Shown: positions 57,437 to 64,000 of the stretch, one piece after another | Layout of the letters: each line of letters opens with the position of its first letter | Position numbering within the stretch: the stretch's first letter is position 1 | Origin: Caldibacillus debilis DSM 16016 | GTDB lineage: Bacteria > Bacillota > Bacilli > Bacillales > Caldibacillaceae | Length of the DNA stretch: 64,000 bases | Direction: 5' to 3' | NCBI RefSeq assembly: GCF_000383875.1 | Contig: NZ_KB912883.1 | Coordinates: forward strand, 1 to 64,000 | The notes under the pieces: model-generated | The model's input: the letters and a program-made list of their open reading frames with translations, nothing else | Databases searched by the model: none | Told to the model about the DNA's origin: nothing | Translations under genes and position numbers: made by a program

Positions 57437-58771
57437 GTGAATGTTAATTTGGACAGTTCCTTATCGACGCTATGGATTGTGCTCTTATTAATTATCGCCA
57501 ACGGCGTTTTTGCGATGACGGAAATTGCCATCGTCACCTCGAGAAAATCCAGATTGGAAAAAATGGCGGAAGAAGGCAATGCGAAGGCCGCCATCGCCTT
57601 GAAATTGGCCGAACACCCCAACCAATTGCTTTCCACGATCCAAATCGGCATCACCCTCATCGGCATCGTGACGGGTGCCTTCAGCGGCGCCGCCATCGCC
57701 GGCCAATTGGCGAAATTCATTGACCGGATTTCCTATTTGCAGCCGTACAGCAAGGAAATCAGCATGTTCATCGTCGTGGCCCTCACCACTTACCTTTCCC
57801 TGATCATCGGGGAACTGGTGCCGAAACGGATCGGTTTGACGAATCCGGAAAAGGTCGCTTTGATGGTGGCCAAACCGATGTATTATTTCGCGAAAATCGG
57901 CAGACCCCTCATTTGGATTTTGAGCAAATCGACGGAATTCGTCCTCAAGTTGATCGGGGTCAAACAGTCGAACGAACCGGAAATCACGGAAGAGGAAATC
58001 CAGCAGATGATCGAAAAGGGCGTTTACAGCGGGGTTGTGGATGAAATCGAATCGGAGATTGTGGAACAGATTTTTTACACCGGCGATTCCCGGATCGGGG
58101 ATATCCTGACCCCGCGGACCCAGCTCGTCTGGATCGACATTGAGAAGCCCTTTGAGGAAAACTTGAAGAAAATGATCTCCAGTTCCCATTCCAAGTTTCC
58201 CGTCGGGCGAGGAAGCCTGGATGAATTTTTGGGGGTCATTTACATTAAGGATATTTTTGCCAAAATGGCCGAAAAAAAACCTTTCAAACTGGAAGATTGC
58301 ATTCAGGAAACCCTCGTCCTTCCGGAGCCGATGAAGGTGTTTCAAGCCCTGGAAATTTTAAAGAAATCCGGAAGGCATGAAGCGATCGTCATCGACGAAT
58401 ACGGCGGCATCGAAGGGTTCATCACCTTGCACGATTTCATGGAAAGCATCGTCGGGGAAATCCCCTATTACGAGGATGATTCGGAACCGCAGATCGTGGA
58501 ACGGGATGAAAAGAGCTGGCTGGCCGACGGCCTCGTTTCCCTGGACACCTTTAAGCGGTACTTCGATATCGAAGATCTGCCCGAAGTGCGGGGCGGAACG
58601 CCCCATACCCTGGGCGGATACATCACCATGTATATCGGGGACATCCCGAAGCTCAACCAGTCGATCGAAATCGAAGGCTATCGCTTGGAAGTCGTCGATA
58701 TGGATCATGTTCGCGTCGATAAAGTGTTGATCACCCGGATCGGACCGGAAGAGGGGAAAGGGGACGAATGA
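57437..58771 (+). CDS. CNNM/CorC-type transporter (DUF21-CBS-CorC_HlyC)
   Basis: 444 aa. A DUF21 membrane domain with three or four helices (1-180; SRKSRLEKMAEEGN, GELVPKRIGL), two CBS domains (about 205-335; DILTPRTQLVWID, VIDEYGGIEGFITLHDFMESIVGEI) and a C-terminal CorC_HlyC domain (about 350-435). Formerly called hemolysins; characterised relatives export Mg2+ or Na+. GTG 57437 (or TTG 57434) after AAAAGGA. Confidence 0.9.
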   Translation: MNVNLDSSLSTLWIVLLLIIANGVFAMTEIAIVTSRKSRLEKMAEEGNAKAAIALKLAEHPNQLLSTIQIGITLIGIVTGAFSGAAIAGQLAKFIDRISYLQPYSKEISMFIVVALTTYLSLIIGELVPKRIGLTNPEKVALMVAKPMYYFAKIGRPLIWILSKSTEFVLKLIGVKQSNEPEITEEEIQQMIEKGVYSGVVDEIESEIVEQIFYTGDSRIGDILTPRTQLVWIDIEKPFEENLKKMISSSHSKFPVGRGSLDEFLGVIYIKDIFAKMAEKKPFKLEDCIQETLVLPEPMKVFQALEILKKSGRHEAIVIDEYGGIEGFITLHDFMESIVGEIPYYEDDSEPQIVERDEKSWLADGLVSLDTFKRYFDIEDLPEVRGGTPHTLGGYITMYIGDIPKLNQSIEIEGYRLEVVDMDHVRVDKVLITRIGPEEGKGDE

Positions 58772-58871
58772 CGGGCGCCGCGAAAGCGGTGATCCGTTCA
58801 TGGTCCGCATGAAAGGAAGGACGGACGGAAACCGGGACCCCTTTTCCGGCGAAGAAGCCGGCAAACATCGG

Positions 58872-58913
58872 CTCCCCGTGCAACGGGCCGCCCCGTTAGC
58901 GGGGAGTTTTCCC
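58872..58913 (+). terminator. Terminator of the CNNM gene
   Basis: CTCCCCG...AACGGG pairs with CCCGTT...CGGGGAG, followed by TTTT. Confidence 0.88.
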
Positions 58914-59039
58914 TTTTTCCCTTTCTGAATGAAACGTTGCGGCGAGCAAAAAGGCGGAGAAAGGAGCCCCGCCCTGCGTCGGTGCAGGCCATGCCGTCCG
59001 GCCGGCGGACGGACGGCCTCTGACCCTATCCACCGCTTG

Positions 59040-59240
59040 TCAATTCCCCGACGATTCCGGCCATTCGTATTGGGCAAGCAATGCCCGGAGCCGCTTGAGC
59101 TCTTCTTCAATCCGGGACAGATGTTTTTCTGCCGCCTCGATCCGGTTCCCGGTATTTTCCAGCTTTTCGATATCCCCTTGGATGCGGATGTAATCGCTCT
59201 TCAATTCCTCGATCTTTTGCAAAATTTCCTTCTTCGTCAT
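59040..59240 (-). CDS. SE1832-like small coiled-coil protein
   Basis: 66 aa, almost entirely a charged coiled coil (KIEELKSDYIRIQGDIEKLENTGNR, AEKHLSRIEEELKRLRALL). The N-terminal MTKKEILQKIEELKSDYIRIQ pattern matches the small SE1832-type family found across Bacillales, of unknown function. It has a good GGAGGCACGGGAG ribosome site on the minus strand. Confidence 0.75.
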   Translation of the reverse strand: MTKKEILQKIEELKSDYIRIQGDIEKLENTGNRIEAAEKHLSRIEEELKRLRALLAQYEWPESSGN

Positions 59241-59759
59241 CTCCCGTGCCTCCTTTGTCGGTGGAATTCTCCCTGAGAGCCCGAAAAAAGAATAGGTACA
59301 AACGGGGGCCGCCCCGGGTTCCGCTCTTCAGATTCGGGCCGGGTCACCCGCCGAAGCGGCGTTTTAATCCTTTCTCCTTCCATCTTAAACGAAACCGCCC
59401 GCTTTGGGTACATTTTGATCGAACCAATTCATTTGCCGGAGAAATGCCCCATCCAGAAATCGGGGGTTTTTTTCCGGCGGAAGGATCCGCCCCTGAAAAA
59501 TTTTACCCGCATACTTTTCCCGAGGAGTTCGCGGACAAAGGGCCGGCTTGCCCGTAAAGGTACCGGGTGGCGCAGCCTCCGTTTGCCCTTTCGGAAGGAA
59601 AGGATGCCCGTCCCGAAAATGTACCGCCATGACGCGGATCGCCTGCGCGGGCCGGGAAGGATCCGGCCTGTCCGCCTGAAGAGGAAACGGGCGGGGAAGT
59701 TTCCTCCCCTTTCCTCCGGGCAAATTTTGTTTGCTGTCGTACCGGTGAACGCTTTGTGG
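59241..59759. other. 520-nt gap between the small protein and kbl
   Basis: Open frames on both strands have no family features or ribosome sites. An extended -10 (TGGTAAAAT, ending 59765) at the right end is the likely kbl promoter. Confidence 0.35.
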
Positions 59760-59842
59760 TAAAATAGGGATGGATTTTTAAGAAAAAAGCCGGAAAGGGC
59801 GAATCCCCCTTCAGCGGCTCCACAGTCCCGGCTATGTTTTTT
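59760..59842 (+). promoter_or_regulatory. kbl leader with terminator-like, switch-like hairpin
   Basis: After the TAAAAT box (59760-59765) AGCCGG (59788-59793) can pair with CCGGCT (59828-59833), which is followed by TTTTTT. The AGCCG part can instead pair with an earlier CGGCT (59815-59819). The two pairings exclude each other, as in an attenuator. The kbl ribosome site follows 13 nt later. Confidence 0.5.
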
Positions 59843-59868
59843 ATTGAAACGAATTGGGAGGGAATGAA

Positions 59869-61056
59869 ATGTCTGCCGTTTTGGAGCAATTTTTAAATGA
59901 AAATTTGCAGGAATTAAAAGAAAAGGGTCTGTACAATGAAATCGACCCGCTGGAAAGCCCGAACGGCCCCGTCATCACCATTAAGGGGAAAACGCTCATC
60001 AACCTTTCTTCCAACAACTATTTGGGCTTGGCCACGGATGAGCGCTTGAAGAAGGTTGCGATGGAAGCGGTTGCAAAATACGGCGTGGGTGCGGGGGCCG
60101 TGCGGACCATCAACGGCACCCTCGACCTTCACGTAAAATTGGAGGAAACGATCGCGAAATTTAAAGGGACGGAGGCGGCCATTGCCTACCAGTCCGGTTT
60201 TAACTGCAATATGGCCGCCATTTCCGCCGTCATGGACAAAAACGACGCCATCCTTTCCGACGAATTGAACCACGCCTCGATCATCGACGGCTGCCGTTTG
60301 TCGAAGGCGACGATCATCCGTTTCAATCATTCCGATATGGATGATCTGCGGAAAAAAGCGAAAGAGGCGAAGGAGTCCGGGAAATACAGAAAAATCATGG
60401 TGATCACCGACGGCGTCTTCTCCATGGACGGGGACATCGCCAAGCTCCCGGAGATTGTCGAGATTGCCAAAGAATTCGATTTGATCGTCTATGTGGATGA
60501 CGCCCACGGCTCGGGGGTCACCGGCAAAGGAGCGGGGACGGTCAAACATTTCGGCCTGGAAAAGGAAGTGGATTTCCAAATCGGCACCCTGTCCAAGGCG
60601 ATCGGGGTTGTCGGCGGCTACGTGGCGGGAAAGAAAAACCTCATCGATTGGCTGAAAGTCCGGTCGCGTCCCTTCCTGTTCTCGACGGCGGTGACGCCGG
60701 CGGATGCGGCGGCGGCGGCGAAGGCCATCGAGATTTTGATGGAAAGCACGGAGCTGAACGATCGCCTGTGGGAAAACGGCCGCTATTTAAAACAAGGGCT
60801 GAAAGATCTGGGCTTTGACATCGGACACAGCGAAACGCCGATCACCCCCTGCATCATCGGCGACGAAAAGCTGACGCAGCTTTTCAGCAAGCGGCTTTAC
60901 GAAGAGGGGGTTTACGCCAAGGCGATCGTCTATCCGACCGTACCGAGAGGAACGGGCCGGGTCCGCAATATGCCGACGGCCGCCCATACGAAGGAGATGC
61001 TCGATCAGGCGCTGTCGGTCTACGAAAAAGTCGGCAAAGATCTGGGCATCCTTTGA
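59869..61056 (+). CDS. kbl: Glycine C-acetyltransferase (2-amino-3-ketobutyrate CoA ligase)
   Basis: 395 aa alpha-oxoamine synthase-family PLP enzyme. Landmarks: [14 protein letters not shown] (about 45), [34 protein letters not shown], the PLP Lys in [12 protein letters not shown] (about 243) and [10 protein letters not shown]. It cleaves 2-amino-3-ketobutyrate with CoA to glycine and acetyl-CoA. Paired with the threonine dehydrogenase downstream, it completes threonine degradation. ATG 59869 follows GGGAGG. Confidence 0.95.
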   Translation: MSAVLEQFLNENLQELKEKGLYNEIDPLESPNGPVITIKGKTLINLSSNNYLGLATDERLKKVAMEAVAKYGVGAGAVRTINGTLDLHVKLEETIAKFKGTEAAIAYQSGFNCNMAAISAVMDKNDAILSDELNHASIIDGCRLSKATIIRFNHSDMDDLRKKAKEAKESGKYRKIMVITDGVFSMDGDIAKLPEIVEIAKEFDLIVYVDDAHGSGVTGKGAGTVKHFGLEKEVDFQIGTLSKAIGVVGGYVAGKKNLIDWLKVRSRPFLFSTAVTPADAAAAAKAIEILMESTELNDRLWENGRYLKQGLKDLGFDIGHSETPITPCIIGDEKLTQLFSKRLYEEGVYAKAIVYPTVPRGTGRVRNMPTAAHTKEMLDQALSVYEKVGKDLGIL

Positions 61057-61128
61057 CAGGAACCGGCGCCATATAGCATTTTTGCAAGCATTGGACACAA
61101 AAAGAGCAGGCATCCTTTGACAGGAACC
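61045..61128 (+). repeat. Duplication of the kbl 3' end
   Basis: The 20 bases at 61045-61064 (last two kbl codons, stop and 12 nt) recur exactly at 61109-61128, spaced 64 nt, within the gap before the dehydrogenase gene. Confidence 0.9.
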
Positions 61129-61245
61129 CCCGTCCCCAGGGCGGACGGGGCGCTTCCATGCCCTATGGAAATCTCATGAATCGTACGGCGGAAAGCCGTC
61201 CGCTTCGCATTTTCTGCGGCTAGTGTTTGGATGGAGGGAAGAGAA

Positions 61246-62205
61246 ATGAAGAAGATATTGGTCACCGGCGCCCTCGGCCAAATCGGCACGGAACTTGTCG
61301 TGGAACTGAGGAAAATTTACGGGGAAGGCAATGTGGTCGCCACCGATATCCGCAAGACCGAACATCCGGCGGTCGAAGGCGGACCCTTTGAAATCGTGGA
61401 TGTATTGGACGGAAAACGATTGGCGGAAGTGGCCGACCGGTACCGGGTGGACACGATCATCCATTTGGCCGCCCTGCTTTCGGCGACGGCCGAAAACAAT
61501 CCCCTGCTCGCCTGGAACATCAACATGAACGGTTTGGTCAACGCGCTGGAAGTGGCGAGGGAGAGGGGCTGCCAATTTTTCACCCCCAGTTCCATCGGGG
61601 CCTTCGGGCCGTCGACGCCGAAGGATCATACGCCCCAGGACACGATCCAGCGTCCGACGACGATGTACGGGGTCAATAAAGTGGCCGGGGAATTATTGTG
61701 CGACTATTATTACCATAAATTTGGCCTCGATACCCGGGGGCTCCGCTTTCCGGGGCTGATCTCCCACACCGCGCCCCCGGGCGGGGGGACGACCGATTAT
61801 GCGGTGGAAATTTATTACGAAGCGGTGAAGCATAAAAAATACACATGCTATATCGCCGAAGGCACCTATATGGATATGATGTATATGCCGGATGCGATCG
61901 ACGCCATCATCCGGCTGATGGAGGCGGACGGGGAAAAACTCGTCCACCGCAACGCCTTCAATGTGAGTGCGATGAGCGTGGAACCGGAAGACTTCGCGCG
62001 GGAAATCAAAAAGCACATCCCGGAATTCAAGATGGATTATCAGGTCGATCCGTTGCGGCAAAAGATCGCGGAAAGCTGGCCGAACTCCCTCGACACCTCC
62101 TGCGCGGAAGAAGAATGGGGATTCCGGCCGAACTACGATCTGGAGGCCATGACCAAAGATATGCTGGAAAATATCAGGAAAAAATTGAATAAACAAGGGG
62201 CATGA
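61246..62205 (+). CDS. L-threonine 3-dehydrogenase, SDR/epimerase type
   Basis: 319 aa extended short-chain dehydrogenase. NAD motif [12 protein letters not shown] (about 5-16), catalytic Ser in [11 protein letters not shown] (about 112), YGVNK (Tyr-x3-Lys, about 137-141) and RFPGLIS. This is the SDR-type threonine dehydrogenase known from Flavobacterium and Thermoplasma, not the zinc MDR enzyme. Its product 2-amino-3-ketobutyrate feeds Kbl. ATG 61246 follows GGAGGGAAGAGAA. Confidence 0.9.
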   Translation: MKKILVTGALGQIGTELVVELRKIYGEGNVVATDIRKTEHPAVEGGPFEIVDVLDGKRLAEVADRYRVDTIIHLAALLSATAENNPLLAWNINMNGLVNALEVARERGCQFFTPSSIGAFGPSTPKDHTPQDTIQRPTTMYGVNKVAGELLCDYYYHKFGLDTRGLRFPGLISHTAPPGGGTTDYAVEIYYEAVKHKKYTCYIAEGTYMDMMYMPDAIDAIIRLMEADGEKLVHRNAFNVSAMSVEPEDFAREIKKHIPEFKMDYQVDPLRQKIAESWPNSLDTSCAEEEWGFRPNYDLEAMTKDMLENIRKKLNKQGA

Positions 62206-62239
62206 GCGGGGGAAAGGACGTCCCGGAAGGCCAGACCGA

Positions 62240-62450
62240 ACGGCTCCCGGGCAAATAGAATTGCCTGAGCGGCTTTAGCACCATATTCGATAGGGCTGAG
62301 GCCGTTTAGGCTTTTTTGCTGCCTTTCGTCATAAAAGCGGATGCGTTCTCGCGAGAGATCGTTCCGCAAATGTCCCACACAATTGAGCCCTCCCCAAAAG
62401 GATCCCATTGGCCCGTTATCCATGCCTCTTGAATCCTCAAACCCTTCCAA
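62240..62450 (-). pseudogene. C-terminal remnant of an IS3-family transposase
   Basis: A minus-strand fragment reads GMDNGPMGSFWGGLNC...RIRFYDERQQKSLNGLSPIEYGAKAA, the end of the IS3-group OrfB integrase core. The DNGPM-SFW part lies close to the catalytic Glu region. Part of the middle is missing (an internal deletion between SFWG and IRFY) and the 5' end is absent. Directly adjoins the CRISPR repeats. Confidence 0.75.
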
Positions 62451-62503
62451 TCCATGTTTTCCATGCTTATAAGGGTTGTTTGGGAATCTTATCTTTTGAA
62501 CAT

Positions 62504-62661
62504 ACTTCTTTAAGTGTATTTTTCGCTAGAAACTCATTGTCACGTCTATGCCACTGCGCCCCAATCTCTTCTTTAAGTGTATTTTTCACTAGAAACGCGG
62601 CGGTGCATCGCAAAAGGTGGCAAAACAAATGACTTCTTTAAGTGTATTTTTCACTAGAAAC
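62504..62661 (+). CRISPR. Orphan three-repeat CRISPR array
   Basis: Three copies of a 30-bp repeat at 62504-62533, 62567-62596 and 62632-62661, ending CACTAGAAAC. Copy 1 has one internal change (CGCTAG) and copy 2 a changed first base. Two unrelated spacers of 33 and 35 nt lie between them. The repeat contains an AGTG/CACT mini-stem and a 3' GAAAC, like type I-B/III repeats. No cas gene is in the window. The strand follows the GAAAC end and is tentative. Confidence 0.8.
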
Positions 62662-62820
62662 CCTATTTGAATTGATTGCAGCGAAATTTATTGGACATAA
62701 AAACTTCCCCTAAGACGGCCTGTCTGCCTTAAGGGAACAAATCGAACCGGCTTTTGGGGCGGCCTTTTTCAGCAGGAGGAGCGGAGAGCGACGGAAAAAA
62801 TTTTATGGGGATTGGCAAGT
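62662..62820. other. CRISPR flank with a minus-strand terminator-like hairpin
   Basis: TTCCCCTAAG...GCC and GGC...TTAAGGGAA (about 62704-62738) form a hairpin followed by TTTTT on the minus strand. Nothing else recognised. Confidence 0.4.
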
Positions 62821-62860
62821 TTGACTTATTTGTTATATAATTAATATAACAGTTATAATA
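62821..62860 (+). promoter_or_regulatory. Promoter and palindromic operator of the GntR gene
   Basis: TTGACT (62821-62826) begins an AT-rich promoter. GTTATAT (62832-62838) and ATATAAC (62844-62850) form a 7-bp inverted repeat around AATTA, overlapping the -10 region, a likely autoregulatory GntR site. Confidence 0.65.
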
Positions 62861-62882
62861 AACCAAACACTTGGTGATGAAC

Positions 62883-63278
62883 ATGATTCTGACCCTGGAT
62901 TATGAATCGGATCTTCCGATCTATATCCAATTGAGGAACAAAATCATCGAAGGCATCGCATCCGGCCGGTTGAAGCCGGGGGATCCCCTCCCTTCGGTCC
63001 GCGCTTTGGCCCGGGACCTCGGCGTCAACATGCACACGGTAAACAAGGCGTACCAATTGCTGAAGCAGGAAGGATTTTTATCGATTCACCGGCAAAAGGG
63101 GGTCGTGATCCATCCCGACGGGTTCCCGCCGGCATCCGAACGGTTTCTCGAACGGCTGAAAGAAGATCTGCGGCCCCTTGTCAGCGAATCCGTGTGCAGG
63201 GGCCTAAGCGAAGAAGAATTTCTTTCCGTATGCGCCAAAATTTTCCGGGAGATTCAAAAAGGAGGAGAACCGCTATGA
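62883..63278 (+). CDS. GntR-family regulator, YtrA subfamily
   Basis: 131 aa. Winged helix in residues about 5-75 (YIQLRNKIIEGIASGRLKPGDPLPSVRALARDLGVN) and a short C-terminal dimerisation helix pair, as in YtrA regulators, which usually control adjacent membrane or ABC genes. ATG 62883 after GGTGAT is preferred; ATG 62877 and GTG 62874 are alternatives. It overlaps the next gene by 5 nt. Confidence 0.87.
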   Translation: MILTLDYESDLPIYIQLRNKIIEGIASGRLKPGDPLPSVRALARDLGVNMHTVNKAYQLLKQEGFLSIHRQKGVVIHPDGFPPASERFLERLKEDLRPLVSESVCRGLSEEEFLSVCAKIFREIQKGGEPL

Positions 63279-64000
63279 AATGGATCCTGTCGCTCTTCGT
63301 TTTTTTGCCGCTGGTCGCGATTACGTCGGTGACGCCCTATATTACGAGAAGGACGGAAAGTTTCGGCGTTTCCATTCCCCGATCGGTATACGGCAGCCCG
63401 GAACTGAAAGCCTTCCGCAAACAATACGCGATGATCACGGGTTGCCTCGGCCTTCTGTTTTTCGTTCCGCTTCTCATCCTAAAAATTCCCGAAGAGGTCT
63501 TCCCGCTCGTATTTGCGGGAGCAGTGTTCGGGTATTTGTCCGCCGGCTTTATCGTCTATTATCTTTATCATAAAAAAATGAAAAGGCTGAAACGGAGCCG
63601 GAATTGGAAGGGGGAACGGAAGGAGGCCGTCGCCCTGGACATCCGTTTCCATCAGCGGAAGCGCACCGTTTCTTACCGGTGGTTTCTCCTCCCCTTGGCG
63701 ATCACCGGAGCTTCCTTTATCTGTACGGCCCTTTTCTACGACCGCATCCCGGACCCCGTCCCCATGCATTATGATATGAACGGCGAAGTGAACCGGTGGG
63801 CGGAAAAAACACCGGGGTCCGTCAGCCTTTTACCCTTGGTCTCGTTATTTATGACAGGGCTCTTCATGTTGGTCAATTGGATCATTGACCAAAGCAAACA
63901 GCAGATCGATGCGGACGATCCGGAAAAATCCTTGGAACAAAATCTCATTTTCCGGAGAAGATGGTCGGGATTTATCATCTTTTCGGGAACCCTTCTCGTT
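63274..64000 (+). CDS. DUF1648/SdpI-like membrane protein (3' end outside window)
   Basis: 242 codons visible, open to the window edge. Helices at about 3-22, 50-70, 75-98, 140-162 and 190-210. The motif DRIPDPVPMHYDMNGEVNRWAEK (about 166-188) is the DUF1648 signature also found in SdpI-type immunity proteins. It follows a YtrA-type GntR gene with 5-nt overlap, a common pairing in Bacillaceae. Function unknown. Confidence 0.8.

Noticed and set aside
1-64000. tRNA, rRNA, T-box or cas genes
   Set aside because: I looked for T-loop GGTTCGA-type contexts, the T-box AGGGTGGNACCGCG core and Cas protein motifs and found none that held up.

Overview
The window reads as a chromosomal segment of a moderately GC-rich Gram-positive spore-former relative, most likely a thermophilic Bacillaceae of the Caldibacillus/Geobacillus kind. 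This is an inference from BceRS-BceAB, PyrR-regulated PyrP, TcyP, an orphan sporulation-type histidine kinase, strong purine-rich Shine-Dalgarno sequences, GTG/TTG starts, CcpA cre-like sites and U-tailed terminators. No rRNA or tRNA gene was seen.

Layout. 0-5 kb: tail of an unknown gene, then a BceR-BceS-BceA-BceB peptide-antibiotic sensing and detoxification module on the minus strand. 5.4-10 kb: YhdT-PanF pantothenate uptake, facing an ECF sigma factor and its membrane-anchored LolA/DUF4367-like partner. 10-16 kb: FAD dehydrogenase, POT peptide transporter, acyl-CoA dehydrogenase. 17-22 kb: a possible small RNA or attenuator, a DapL-like aminotransferase, then an aldehyde dehydrogenase and a lysine-6-dehydrogenase-type enzyme behind a perfect cre; this suggests lysine to aminoadipate catabolism. 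22-25 kb: GNAT, DUF2269 membrane protein, orphan PAS histidine kinase.

25.6-33.2 kb is the most interesting metabolic block: a PRD/EIIA regulator, an ascorbate-type PTS (IIA, IIB, IIC), a phosphotriesterase/phospholactonase-like hydrolase, a creatininase-family hydrolase, a DgaF-type KDGP aldolase and a SIS-domain protein, tightly packed and all on the plus strand. It looks like a complete import-to-pyruvate route for an unidentified sugar acid, lactone or amide, and no obvious dehydratase is present.

33.4-38.5 kb: Mn-pyrophosphatase, CatE-like VOC dioxygenase, ZIP transporter, PyrP with a PyrR attenuator. 38.6-43.3 kb: a decayed transposase followed by an AT-rich island carrying a three-gene ABC-2 transporter; its first permease ends in an M1-peptidase-like beta domain, and a broken small gene precedes it. 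43.3-49.1 kb: PepT, a remarkable array of about 20 degenerate 21-bp direct repeats (44.83-45.26 kb), an ABC exporter, three tandem terminators, TcyP. 49.4-55.1 kb: a Dpp/Opp peptide importer in the order D-F-A-B-C. 55.5-62.2 kb: MBL hydrolase with a TetR regulator, a CNNM/CorC protein, an SE1832-like small protein, and Kbl with an SDR-type threonine dehydrogenase. 62.2-64 kb: IS3 remnant, a three-repeat orphan CRISPR, and a GntR/DUF1648 pair running off the end.

Family assignments come from reading translated sequence by eye, without database searches.
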